DNA of 64,000 bases from Paralichthys olivaceus (Eukaryota; Chordata; Actinopteri; Pleuronectiformes; Paralichthyidae): the NCBI RefSeq assembly GCF_024713975.1, contig NC_091110.1:18629501-18693500 (forward strand), written 5' to 3'. The notes beneath the pieces were generated by a model. The model had not been told where the DNA came from and ran no database searches. It was given only the letters and a program-made list of their open reading frames with translations. Below, one piece after another: positions 30,546-44,630 of this stretch. A program made the translations under genes and the position numbers. Numbering within the stretch: position 1 is the first letter of the stretch; each line of letters starts with the position of its first letter.

Positions 30546-31812
30546 ACTACATAAAAAATTCAAATACAACCAAATATATGAAAATAAAATAATTCATATC
30601 AAACTACGCAGATACTGAAGTCTGTGGTGGAAGAAACATAAAACATTTCTGTTTGTTCAAGTCATCTATTTATTGAGCTTTCATTTGTACAAGTAATGAC
30701 ATCACTTTTGTTTTTTGTATTTTATTTAAATTTTCCGGAATCATCGACGATAACTTTACAGTAAGCACATCTGCTGCGATGTAAGATTTACAGACGAGGG
30801 GAGGAAGTAAAGAAGGAACGTGACGGAGCTTCTACCACAGTGTGACCAACACAGAAGGAGTCAGAAGAGAAAACACTGCAGTGACAGAATGTGTCTGTGT
30901 CATCACAAAAGTTTCTTGCTGGTGTAAGATGGTCAGTGAAGTTTCCCACAATCCATTCTGCCTCTGACAGGAATCAGATTCCTCTCTGGGGTTTGGTTTG
31001 TTGAAGGCAGCAGTTGTTACCACACATGGATCCACAGGCGCGTCATGTGACTCCAGCAGGTTCCATCCAGATGCTGCCTTCTACGGAGCAAATTCACCTC
31101 AGACAACAACGAGTCATTCAGAAGCTTCAGCTCTGGAACTGCACATCGTGTGGAATTCACTGAATATTTTTAAATACATGCTGCACAGGTTTGATTTTCT
31201 ACTGTTTCAAGCAAACATTAGTTTCCATCCATTCACTCATGGTGTGAAAATCTATGAACAGACTCCTGAAACTTCATCGGTCAGTTAACATCAAGTCTTC
31301 ATCACTTATTATGAGGATTTTACTTCATGATGCAGATCAATTTGAAAAAGTCTTGGTCTTGATTTTATTTTATTATCTTAAACATTTCCATCCACTTTAT
31401 TTGTATTATTCTTCTCCTTAAAAATGACAACATCTTTATTTATCTTTTATTCTGCTCTTGCTTTCTGATTTTAAATTGACTTCTTTGAATTTGTCCCTCT
31501 ACAGCACCTTGACTCTACCTCTGGATGAAATGTGTTTTGAATTTTTTTAAATCATGTTGGTCTACTTTTAGATTTGATCATTTCAGATTTAAATGTATAT
31601 ATATATATAAGAGTCTTCTCGTAGATTTTCACGCCACTAAAATGGATCCGAATTTAATGGACACTTGGAAATATTAATACATTCAACCTTCTAAAACACA
31701 GTGGATTCCAAATAGTTTGTACTAATGTTAAATACATGCATTTCAAAAGTAACCATCAATTGTTGAGGCAAGTTAAGGTCAAATGTGAAGTTTGGACCCG
31801 TGTGGAAATGAT

Positions 31813-32005
31813 AGATTGTAAATAAAGATGGACGACATGACAGGTTCCCGAAAGTGAAGCCCAATCATCTTGACCGCCCCCTGGTGGCTGGCTGCAGTCA
31901 TGACACCTGCCACCTCCAGGTTAGTGGATGGGAGATGGACCATGTCAAATACATTTCTCTCAAAGATGGTTTCTGAGACTCGTCATCCATTTTGATTTAC
32001 AGTCT
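31813..32005. mobile_element. MITE-like element, copy A
   Basis: Left end AGATTGTAAATAAAGATGG and right end CCATTTTGATTTACAGTCT are inverted repeats of each other. The interior has GAAGCCCAATCATCTTGACC and CGCCCCCTGGTGGCTGGCTG, shared with copy B at 32976-33284. It has no coding capacity, so it would be non-autonomous. Confidence 0.7.
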
Positions 32006-32975
32006 ATGGTGGAAACCTCCAAGTGGACTGTTTGTGGTCACAGTGGCAAAGGCTGACAATCATAAGACTTTCGTAGCAAGGCTGTGGCAGGGGATAAAAA
32101 AATGGACATGGCATCATCGGCAGTGCATTCATCACGTACGATTGAAGAGCTCAGTCCCAGAGACCGATTCGTTCATTGTGATTCGAGTGGTTGTATAACA
32201 AGACGCAAATAGTGGCTGTTGTTTTCGGAACAAAACTCTTCAGCTCTTGTTCTTTTAGTGCACATTCCCTGTCGCCTTCGTTCCCTCTCACGAGGCGCAA
32301 ATCAAAGCTACAAGCATGACAGTGCAGAGACACTTAAAACATCCACGACTCCAAACAGATCATTTCCTAAATTCATCGGACAAAGACAGAATCTCATCTC
32401 CTAACAGCAAAAGTCCTCCAGAAAACTTCCTAATTATGAAAACAAGGTGGAAACTGTACAACAATACTGGCCGTAGGGTTGAAGAATGAATGTGAGGCTG
32501 TGACAGCAACACGTAAATCAGTTGGCATTATGAGTTTCTTTTTTTAAAAATCATCTGGAAACTTGGAGCATTCTTGTACTGTATATAAAAAAATCTTAAT
32601 TTAAAAAAATCATCACACATTCTTTCAAACACACACACACACACACACATTCACTCTCACAAACATCATGAATGATCGTTATCATCATTGCCTTCATTAC
32701 TTCAATGGAGCGGCGTCTTTCTCTGTGGAATGTTAAAGTACATGAGGTCCGACTGGAAGAAAAAAAAAACAAATAATAAAGATAAGAAATATCCAGTGGG
32801 CCTGTTTGGACCCGTCCGGTTTTTTCCATACCAGCAATGTTTTCTTTACAAAAATGTTTTTTTGTACATGAACAGGTCTCAGACATGCAAACTTCAACTT
32901 GAAGCAGGAATAAATACACAAGAAGCCAAAAGAAAAGTGTCAGGACGTCTGACAGCTTTTCATAAACATGACCAC

Positions 32976-33284
32976 AGACTGTATCTAAAGATGGACGACA
33001 TCACGGATCCCCTAAAGTGAAGCCAAAGCATCTCCATCGCCCCCTGGTGGCTGGCTACTGTAAAGGTCATAAACTCTGTCCAAACTGAAAAACTCTTCAT
33101 ATATTATTCTCAAAGATGTTTTCTGTCGTTTTTATTAAACGCAATGGCCAATATTTTGGGGCCTCCGGTGTAGAAGACAGACTCTTCGGTACAAAATGGC
33201 GGCGTTCGTATCCGGGATTTTTTGGCTTGGTGCCTGGATCGTGGCGGGAGGCGGAGACACGTCGTCCATGTTTACATACAGTCT
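32976..33284. mobile_element. MITE-like element, copy B
   Basis: Left end AGACTGTATCTAAAGATGGA and right end TCCATGTTTACATACAGTCT pair as terminal inverted repeats at 18 of 20 positions. It shares GAAGCC and CGCCCCCTGGTGGCTGGCT with copy A, and is longer because of about 110 bp of extra interior including AAAATGGCGGCGTTCG. The open frames over it are by-products of the repeat. Confidence 0.72.
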
Positions 33285-34319
33285 CTAAACGTGACACAGA
33301 GAATTTCGAAAGAGAGGATATACAGAAACATTCTACAGTATGTTGCTTTGTTTTGTCACCAGCGTTACGGACGTACAGACATTTATTGGCCAAGGTCACT
33401 TCTTCAAGCATTTGATCGGGGATCAGAGTTGCTACTGGTTGACAGAAATCTCCCCCGGGTGCATATGTTTCCTCCCTCGTCACTAAAGGAGGAAGCGTGT
33501 TGAAGTTGCCCGCTGTTTGACTCGTCTACCAAACGTCTGGCAGCTCCAATACAGCATAGTCGGCTGGAAAATGTACAAAACTAAAAGGCATAGAGAAGCT
33601 TTACAGTAAGAGAACCCATGGAGGTGTTGGTTGAAACCAAAACATGCAGGTACAAAAACAAAGAAAGACAGTAAAACTACATTTGTGGCACCCTTAACTA
33701 TTTTTGTTCTTTACTGTTTGAGTCTGCTATCGAGCTGCTATATGAAAGCGAACTTGCTCTCCAGGACCTACGCTTCTGGAGAATGACATGTTTCCATGCT
33801 AACACTGAACTCACCGTCACCATGGCGATACCTACACATGGGCACTGGTGGCTTCCTGTTCAATTAAGGGGTTTTTGGTCCCTTTGCCCATTAACGTCTC
33901 CCAGAAAAAAAAAAAACCGTGGCAAGCATTGAAGATGTGATGCGGACGTGGAGAGATGTGAAGCCAGTGGACGGAGTCGGGGGCCGACAGATCAACTGTC
34001 CAGGGTCGAGGGGGGGGAAAGACAGTCCAGCTGTTTTTGTCAAAAAGAAGGTGGAGCTCAAACATCAGCCACCTGACGAAACGCTGTCCTGCGCTGATAC
34101 GCAGTTGATACCGTGGCGTGTGGAGGTACCGTGGCAGGAAATCAGCAAAAAAAAAAAAAAGTTTCCTTTCTGATCAGGACGATGTGCTTAGAGATGACGT
34201 GGAGCTGGAGGCGGGTCAGACCCAGATGTGACACGACTTCCTCTGCGTCTCCGGCTGCTGTTGGTCCCAACACCAGTGTGATGCTGTAAAGCTACAGAAC
34301 AGCTGATTGGTCCGTGTGA

Positions 34320-37300
34320 TCAGAAGTACAGAGCGGGCTCGCTGCTGTAGTCAGAGAGGGAGGAGCTGTCGGCCGGTGTGAGCTGAGAAAACACAACATG
34401 TGTTACATACACCTGGATATGTGTGATTGTAATGTCGGACTTTGATTCTTGGCGAGATGTAGATCGTATTGAAGCTGTGATTGTAAATATTAGCGATATT
34501 GAATTTAGAAACCAGAGATCAGATATTTTTCAAAGATGAAAATACAAGCTGGACATTACAAATGAGAGTAGAATGAAATACACAAAGCATGAAAACTGGG
34601 TGAAGCCGAGAAACTACAACACCCGACACTGGACTGAGAGAAGGTCTCTCTCTCTCTCTCTATCTCACTCACCATAACTTCCTCTGTCACCTGCGTCTGT
34701 GTGGAAGCGGCGTCTTCCTGGTAAACGCCGTCGCCATGCTTGTGCTCCTGCCAGGCGCTGAAGTCCACCGAGTGCTTGGGAATGTAGCTGGAAAGGTCTG
34801 AAATAACAATGAGACAAATGATAAACCGAGTTATCTCCATGTTCTGCGCCGTCACAGAAAAGTTTTGTCTTCTGCGTTTCAATAACCGGGCTGTGACGTG
34901 TGTTTACACTCTTTTCGTTTGGCTTACATGAAGAAGATACAGCATTTAGCAATTTAAAAAAAGAATGTGTTAATATTAATGATTTATACTGAGCGGTAAG
35001 AGTATTCGTCAGTGAGCGGATGAGGTGAAAGCATGAGTCCACAATTTTCTCTAATGCAGTTCAGAGTTTGTCCAGGAGGGGTCTCGCTCATCACACCCAT
35101 CTACTGGGCGACACTTGCACCAAAGAGGGAAGTGATGCAGTTTATTAATAATTCCACTGTGAGACACTGAATAATTATTGTTATTTTTAATAATTATTAT
35201 TATTTGTGTAATCTGGTTAAAACACACAAACCTCCATGGCAACGTGTTCTTCTAAACTATACTGTTACACACGAAAACTAATTTTCTCTGACGAGCACAA
35301 AGTTTAAACACATTTAAATGAAATAGATCTGGATTCTTATTTGGATCTGCACCAAAATTTGATATGTTTCATGGTTAAGTAGTTTTTGCGTAATCCTGCT
35401 AAAAAAAACCAAAGCAACTTCATGGTGGAGGTAAAACTCAACTCCGTGACTCATCTATGTTAAACGGTTCACATGGTTAATGGCGGCGAGGCCTCAGTCT
35501 GTAAGGCGATTAGAAAATAAACTCTCCTCCCGTTTGAATCTCACAAGAAGACACAGCCTGAAAATACACTGGACAACAATTCACACCAAGATGGATTCAA
35601 AGCGGCTCATGTTGCCTCGCTAATCTGTTTACGTGGTCATCAGTGGTGCATCAGGGGAAAGTGCTGAAGATAAGACTTTCAGTTCCCTCGTCCAAGAACT
35701 GCAGGATTTCAGTCTGAGTGGAACTGAAGACTTTATTTCTTCTTTATCTTTCCATCAGAAAATCCACAGTATAATCAATAATTGCTGTTATCTGATCTGC
35801 ATTAAACTTTGGTTCCTGTCTAATTTCCTCTCTGCATAAATGCGTCCTTTGTTTTTTCTCCTGCTTCTAATTTCATTTCCTCGTCATGTGTTTCGTTTTT
35901 ATTGATGTCACATGTTCCTAAAAATCACTGTCCCAACTCTATGTTTGCACAAATTCTATTTTATGACACGAGTTGTACAAGTAGGATATTTTTTTTTAGC
36001 CAAATGTTGCTTCAGAAAAAAAGTCCCAGATGTTTCGGGTTCCTCTCCCTGGGACCATGAATGTTAAAAGTTAACAGACATTAACGTGAGCGATCACTTT
36101 TCAGTTCAAGGACCTTTGTGTTGAACAAGTCATTAGGAATCATCTGGGGACCATGAACATGTGGATTCCATTTTCATGTGGCATGGACAGAGACGCTGAT
36201 ATTTCCGTCATCTCACCGTTGCTGTTGTTCGTGTGCGTAGGCGAGTTGGTGAAACTGGGTCGGGGGATGTGGATGCGTCCCACCATGCTCGGCTGTTCGT
36301 CTGCTACCTTGCCGTCTCCCTTCTCGTCCTCGTCCTCGTCTCCGCTGTCCCACGCGCTGTTCTCTGATGGATACTCATACGTGCTCTGGAGACTTGACTC
36401 GTTGAATGAGATCTTGAGCTGAAAGGTAAATAAATCATCATTATCAATAACATGGATTTGGGCAAATATGTTCATTTTCGGTGTCCTGGTTTTCGGGAAT
36501 GAATAAAAACAAAAGGAAGAAAAATTGGACCAAGGGGAGAAGGAAATCGTTTGTTTCAGTTGTAAATACACGTTAACACTGACGTCTCTGGACTCACACT
36601 CTATTTTCACTTCACTGAAACCATAATAATTAAAACACCAGTTAACAGACTAACGCCAGTGAGTCCAAACCTTCTTCCCTCCATGTTTAGAGATTTGGTT
36701 TCACTGTGATAAAAATAACTTTTAATTATACAAACTATATAAACTAACCGAGGCAGCCATTTATGGTCTGTGTTGTCCAGCTCTTTGTTTACAAGCCAGA
36801 TTTGTTTGCTGTGAAAACAGACCAGCCACCGTTTGTTTGTCGAAACGTTCGTTAAAAAGTCCAAACTTTACAGCGTTCACATTTCACAGACTCACATCTT
36901 ATATCAACACTGACATCCCTCTGCTGAATCGACTGAGCAGACATGACACATTAACAGGTTGTTTCTTCCTTATTGCTGTAATTACACCTTCAGCGCTGAG
37001 CCTCATCACGTGTCCCAGCTCTTTGCTCACGCTGCAGTAACACCGCTTTAGCTCAACATGAAACAAACGGCTGATAACTTATTCATCAGAGCTCTTTAAT
37101 GGGGATTCTTGCTGAGCCAGCTGCAGTTTGTTTAGAGCTTCCAGCGGCTGCATCTCCTCTACTGTGTGTGATCTCTAAGTGGGACAGGTGGCGGCCTCGC
37201 AGGAGCTCGCACTCTGTGATTGATCGTCTCGGGGCGTTTCACTGTTTGGCGTCGCTTCAGTGGTCTGCAAACATGGATCCGTGGGGTGAGACGGGCTCTT

Positions 37301-40300
37301 GCGCCGTGTGAGCCGGCGTGAACAGCGGCTGTGCAGCCAGAGGCCTCAGTGGTTGTAGCTGTCGGTGAACACACCGCCTGACGGGTTTCCTCCCAGGAGA
37401 CGTCTCATCCCTTCAGGAGGAAGCGACTGTTCCTCTGAGAAGTTACTGCTCAGTTCTCCGGAAGTTTCCTTCTGTCTCAACATTAGTCGGATTAAAATCC
37501 TTTGTAACTTCGGAGCAGCTAACATCTGTAAACTTCACGTCCAATTAACTACAATACAACTGTTGATTACCGTCCATGTATTCCAAGGAGAACTGACGAT
37601 TTACCACTAAACGCAAATAAAAATCAGCCGATATGAGCCTTTCACACACGTGTCGGTATCTGGGTTTGTGTTTGCTTAATTAAAATTCCATATATTTGGT
37701 TGTATTAGTGTTTTCTATTCATTTATAGTTATCTATTAAAAAGTTTGATTCCATGCAGCGTGCAGTTTTCTGTCTGCACCCACAAACCTGAGGGTTACAG
37801 TTCTAAGATGAGAGGAAGACCATAAATGATGTATAATGACTTACATGCACTCCGGCCACACATACTCACGTATATATATATATATATATCTACACACTCA
37901 AACACAAACACAGGTTTGTCCAATGCCGTCAGCTGACTGCTCTTAACGTACTGTACCTGGCTCCATCTACTCTGTAGGCCGTGATCTAAATCTGCCCTAA
38001 TCTCCATCACAAGGCTACAAGACAGAAACTCTCACCTCCAACTCAAGACCGTGCAGAGTTTGCTCGTGACGTCAACTTCAATTTGACATTTTAAAAGCTT
38101 GTTCCATAACCTTCATGACTTCTTTGTGATCCATCACCGTGATGCGGGACAGTGAAATATGTCAGTGATCCTACACGTCACTAAATGAAACTATCTTTGA
38201 GTTTACAGACAAAACAGAAATAGAAGGATCTTCAGATGGTGGATGTTCCAGATTTACGGCCAACAGACAAAAGACCTAAAGACTGAAGACCATGGACCCA
38301 CAGATTCAGAACGACAGCCTGCGGGACGCCACCTTTAGACGATTTCAAATTTCTTTCTATAAACCTCCTGGAACATTATAGCTTGAACACATCAGGTTTT
38401 AATGATTGAAACAGTTGCTGGTACCAGATTAGGGCTGATAACAAGATGCAAACAATTATTACATCTATTCAGAGAGGGATGACAGTTCTTTATGTCGGGT
38501 GGTGGCGTGGAGACAGACGTTCACAGGGTTCACGGTCTGTGGGCTGTCGCTGTGCTGGGTCTTTAGTCTGAAAGCTATGGACCCTTGTCCCTAATCTCTA
38601 GACCCTCATCTGGAATCTAGACCCCCCCCCCATGTAAAGCTCCAGGTTTTAACCTCTTAGCTGCAAACTCTCTAGTTCTACGTCTGCAGACCCTCATCTT
38701 TTATTTACAGGCTTGCTTGCAGAACTTGCAGACCCAAATCCTAAATCTATAGATCCAGGTTCCTTAATCAAACAACCTTCATTTGGAATCTTTGGACTCT
38801 GCATGTATAGACTGTGTTAATATATAAAGTCCTGGAGCTAAACATTATCATGCTGGGTTGGTTGGACCTTGTACCCTATCTATAGACCCTCATCTGTTAT
38901 CTATAGACCATCTCCTTCTGAATCTGTGAGCTCTCCATCTAAAGATCCTTCTTTTGATTTGTCTGTCTACAAACCCCACCCTCTTGTCCGAGACGTCTAT
39001 AGACCCTTGGGTTTAATTTATGGATTTGCACGCAGAACTGGAACCGTTGGACCCTCATCTTAAATCTGAAGACCTTCATTTCAAATATGTTGACGGGTCT
39101 TAACCTCTCAAATCTTTGGACTCTTGTCTTTAATGGGCAGACAGTCTCTGCCCCTGATCTGTAGCCCACCATTTTAAATCCATAAGGTTCTATATATTTT
39201 CTACATTTGTCCCTTATCAGTCATCTGTCTTTTTGTAATCTATGATGCCCGTCCATAGTTTCTAGACCCTTGCTCTAATTGAAACATGCGTCTTTAACCT
39301 ATAGACTCTCAGTCTAGAGAATCTTTTGCTTAATCTATAAACTCATTTTGAATCAAGTGATCCATGTCTGTGATATAAAAACCTGACCTGAATGTATAAA
39401 TCTAGAAATAAAGTTTGTCAGATCTATAGATCATTAGTCTGTATATAGACTTAATCTGTCTGTGAACCCTGTGAATTCATCAATGAGCCTTTACAACTAC
39501 TCAACCATGTCAGTTACATCCAGTTTATTTTCAAGTAGGTTTCCTGGTAAGATATCAATAAAAATATCAGATTATAACCTCGTTCTGTTTGTTCCAGGGT
39601 TAAAGCTGTTTTCTTGATCCGATTAGAAGCTGAGCACGAACTATATCAATGAAAACATTCAAAGACGAGGGTCCAACTAAAAGCCCCGAGCTTTTAATAC
39701 GGAACAAACTGAAACTGATAACAATTCTGTTTCAACTGACTGATCTCTCTTTTCAGCTTCTGGGTTTTCAATAAATCATCAGAGTCTTTCTTTCTGCTTT
39801 CTTCAGCCGAAACAGCACAATTCAAATGTTGTGCAGAGACATAAGCTCTGGTTCTGTGTAACCATCTTTAAAAACAGCCCTCTGTCGCAGACATCGACTA
39901 TTTTTAGACCCAAACCTCCTTTTTTAAGTCCCTGTGTTGAATCTTACACCACAGAAAGTGTTTCCTTGCTAAACTGGCATCCTGTCTCGGAGGAAGTCTC
40001 TGGACGCCAAATGTGGGCCTATCAATAAATCAGGCTAGCCACGAGGCGCGCTTCCCATTTCACTGTCTTTCACTTTTCTTTCTGTCTGCTCTGCTCGCAT
40101 GAGACTCTTTTCAGCCGAGACTCCTCTGCAGTGCCTCCGTTATCGGCCTTTCTCTGACTTCACGTTCCAACTGTTTAGCTGCAGCATTGATCCATTTTAG
40201 AGACGATGGACAAAGACAGAGGAAGAGAGAAATTGGGGTTAACACAACTGTTATCTTCACATCGTATGTAGTGTGTCTCTGTCTGCCTGCTGGTGCCCGT

Positions 40301-42430
40301 GTCGTGGCTCTGCTTCAGCTGCGCAGGATTAAAAAGGCTGCTCGTCTGTCCTCAGGCTATGGGACGGCCATCAGGGGCCCGACTCAGGCCCTTAGTTTTG
40401 CTTTGTCTTCATCAAAGACTGACTGTGTACTGCAGTTTGTGTGTGTGTGTGTGTGTTTGTACAAGAAGCAGTTGCTTTGCGTCAAAATTAAATGATGGAG
40501 AAATAAAATCTCTTAACATGCAACTTGTTTTGAAAACAGCACAGGAAACGTATCTGTGATTTATGGATACTGTCACTAAAGGAAGTACAGGAAACCCTGT
40601 CTGTGTGTGAGAGAGAGAAGATAAGAGCTTTGGAAAGACGTGATCGTAAAAGTCTTGAAATTGTTGCATGTAAGTATTCACCTGAATCAAAAGGTGTTAG
40701 TCTGAGCATCTCCGACACAACCACACAGACACATCAGATGCCGAAATGTATCCCACAAGTTCCTCTCTCATAACTTTCGTAGGCCGTGTTTTTGTTTTTT
40801 TCGACGATGTTCGCATGTTGTGCACGAGGCACAAATGGACATTGAGGGGAAAAAAAGAAGAAGCGAGAGAGAAGAAGAAAAGAGTCTGCAAATGAGATGA
40901 TTATGACACGAATGTGCCGCGGCCATTTGGATAGATGGGAGTGGTGCCAGGAATTTTTCCAAGGCCACCCAGCATGGCCTCGTTTGGTGACAAGCAGTTC
41001 CTACTGAATGGACACACACACACATGCACGCACACACACACACACTGATCGAGTTGAGTTTGGAAGCTTCTACAGTGAAGCTACAGCACAATGGAGCAGT
41101 TTTTGTGGGTGTAGCAACACGTTAGCTTCCGACTTCTTCAAAATGAGTTTCTGCATCTATCTCAGTTTTGCCATATGTGTAGAAAAGCACCTGATGCCTC
41201 TGGTGCATGAGAAAACTATATTAAATATAGTTTTCTGCAAAAACACACACAACATGTGCGGTATTACAGATCTCGTAATGGACCACAGGTGTACAGTGGC
41301 TTGCAGGAGCCTGACATGTGCCTGATTAGAGCTAATCTCTTGGCAGGTAGATAATATTAGAACAGCACCACAATACACCGGCTGAGGGGTTGAGCTGCAT
41401 TATCGCGTGAAGAGAGGGATCATAAAGCCTGCGTACATGTATTCAAACAAAGCATGTGGTGTACGTCTCGTAACTAGTGTGACACAGAGGATCACAAACA
41501 GGGAAATGAAGGATCAGACTAAAGATCAGATGGAGAAAATGTTCAGGTCACATTTCAAAATGTTTCTCTGTCGTTTGTCTGCTTTTATTCAAAACATCCA
41601 TAGAAAACAGCTGTAGCAGTAAATTCATCTTAAATATCCTGACATCGGTATCTTTCTGGGGGATTCTCAATTACCAAGGCCCAACAGTCCCCTTATGAAA
41701 CCATATTTAAATCTGCTACTAGATCTGGATTTTCATTTCAATATAAGTTAGAGATATCACTTCCATAAATATGCCGGATAGTTTTCATCAGTTATTTTCA
41801 TCGAGATCAATGAATTATTCCCTCGTTCAAAATGTGCTTTCATAACAGATCCTGTATCTGATGTCTTCGTGTATTATCTACTCAGACTATCAACCACAAA
41901 CACGCATCAATAGAAAGTGTCTCTCCTGCTTCATATAAGTTTTACTGACCTAATTGTTTTTGTGTTAATTGATGCAGCAAATTTCCTTCACTGATCTTCG
42001 ACCCGAGACGACAAACTCGATTATGAGAGAAACTGATTTCACCTGCAAGTACAAAACCTTCGAGTTGGTGACCTGTAAATGAAAGGTCTGTTCACATCAG
42101 AGTAAAAAAAAATACAGCACACCTACTCAAAACCTCTTCAGTTGTAATCTACGCTGAAAGGTCACAGACGTAGAAGCCCTCGTGTGGGTTTCACTCGTCA
42201 CGTACGGTCCACAGTCCGGAGTTGACTCAGCTCAGCGAGTGATTGAGTGATTGAGTGATTCCACCATTAATGAGCAAGTATCACAACGTGGATACAACAG
42301 AGGAGGTGGAGACTGGCATCGCCTGCTGCCCGTGCTGGTGGCAGCAGGCGATGCCAAATATGAAAATGTGTGTTTACACTCCCATGTCTCAAGATTGCGT
42401 GAGTCTGTAATTGTGTGCTTTTCATAGCTG

Positions 42431-42472
<42 letters not shown>

Positions 42473-43935
42473 TTATTATCTGATTAATCAGACCTGGATG
42501 AGAGAGGAAACACAATTTACTTGTTTGTTACAACGACCCTTCCAATATCTGCCTGAGATCAGAGGAGACGTTTTAATATTCTCTCCCGCCTGAGAACATT
42601 TTTGTTGATAGGAGCAACGTGGCACAGACGAATTTAACCGAACACACTTTGTATGAAAGGTGAGACCGACAGGGTGGAGATCAAAACCTGCAATCAGCAA
42701 ACTCCTCCTGACACACGCTGACGCTGTGGGAGAGTTTAGGGCGTTCAATACATTAAAGTTCACCTCGTATGAAAGCGTGAATGGTCGGGCGTGTCTGGAA
42801 GACAACAATCAGGACAAAGGACAACACAGGATCCCGAGCACTGGATCAGGATTATAGATATATTTATATTGACGATGGGTGTGTCTCAGTGTCCAGAGTG
42901 GATAAAAGTCACATGGATTTCAGGAAGTGAGAGCAAGGTTATTGTGTCAGTGAACTTTGCGTCAAAGATGAGTCTGTGATCAACAGTATCAAGGCAGCAA
43001 ACGTCACCCAGCAAAGACAATGGAGATTGTGTTTATCGGAAGATGTTGCAACCAGAAAAACTTTTAGGAGGAAGTTTGCAGCATCAATGCATTTCCAAAG
43101 ATCGACACAGTGTAAAACTAGACGCCAGGGCTGCACCTCTTCCGCTGTGACGTTCTGACGCACATTGAACTTTCAGCAATCTAAAACCGCTCCGTCACCG
43201 TGGAGTCTGAAAGAGGGACTGAGGTAAAAGTGGAACTTCCTTAACAGGATGCTTTCTTCTGTTCCACTGTGCTCGAACTCAGATCAGAACAGCAGACTCC
43301 TCCGATGTGAAATGAGTCGACTTTTTAGGTGGGTTTCATATTTTGATGAGGGGAAAGTCCTGAGGACTGTTGAAGTGGTCTTAGTCTTCTTTTCCTGACA
43401 TGGCGAGATGAGGCATTAGCTTTAGCGGAGGTGTGCACTCTCTGCGGGGCCCAAACAATTTTGATTTTACATTTTAAAATGTAACTGGTAAATGTTTGGC
43501 TCAGTATTTATTGTGGTCACACAAAAATGTTTGTGTCCGTATCAAACACGAGAGTCACTGGATGGTGAGCTGTTCGCTTTGTGTGTCGAGTGCTGGGAAG
43601 CAGATGCTAAGATGCTAAGCTAAGATGGTGGAGATGGCGAAACATTACCTGATAAACATTAGCATTGTTACTCTGACCCTGCTAGCCTTAGCATGTAGCT
43701 CGTGTAAGTCTCACAGAAACACTGGGGTGGCTGTAGATTGTTATTGATCTCAAATATGATTTGAAACGAGTCACCGAGGCTTCACACTGAGCTTCATGAA
43801 AACACACGACTCCTCTCTTGTACATCAGACATGTTGAGTCTCCACACACAGATTTCAGTTTGCAGAAAAAAAATGCTTCTTGTAACAACTGCACATCCAC
43901 CAACAAGAATCCACGATGTCAACCCTGACATCACA

Positions 43936-43975
<40 letters not shown>

Positions 43976-44570
43976 GAGACAGAGGAGTGTGTTGCTTATC
44001 CTGGAGTCGTAATGACAGGATAGAATGGCCGCGGCTCGTGTTGCCCTGGCGACAGGCGCCATGGATATGTGACGGAGGGAAACGGGAGAGTGGAGGCAAA
44101 AAGAAACCAACATGGCCGCTATTAGTCCTGTAAACAGACTAATGTTTAACGATTTACATGAAGAGGGACTCAGCGGAGAGTATTTGAATAAAATTTACAA
44201 TAAGGTGACACGACATGAAGCTTCTCACAAAGCGTCCGGTTAACAACAGTGTTCTGTGTTTGTCAAAGCAGATGATGGACAAAACACTGGAGCCTGTATT
44301 CAAAAGTCAAGTGACCGCTTCCTGCTTCTTTCACTCAAATCTCTTGTTTCTTTTTATAAACTTTTCAGAACGCTCCATTTATAACATCCTCTGCTCTCAG
44401 TCTCTTCCCCCTCTCACACATGCACTCTTAAGATACACACACACACTGAATTAAACATGACTATGATAGTGGGGCTCTGCTGGGTGAATTCTAATTACTT
44501 TGCAGGGTTTGCACGTGTGACTAAAGGGCTGTGTGGGTAACCTGTGTTTTTACATGTGGGCGTTGTGTGA

Positions 44571-44630
<60 letters not shown>

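Larger units (their letters stand above)
30392..34319. other. Intergenic DNA between the 3' ends of ssna1 and tprn
   Basis: No gene is recognised. It contains a repeat tail (30478-30545), two related inverted-repeat elements (31813-32005 and 32976-33284), a CA microsatellite (32627-32650) and poly-A tracts. The right part should include the tprn 3' UTR, read leftward from 34319. Confidence 0.65.

Noticed and set aside
33097-33483. 128-codon minus-strand frame
   Set aside because: Largely covers the inverted-repeat element at 32976-33284, so it is a by-product of a repeat.
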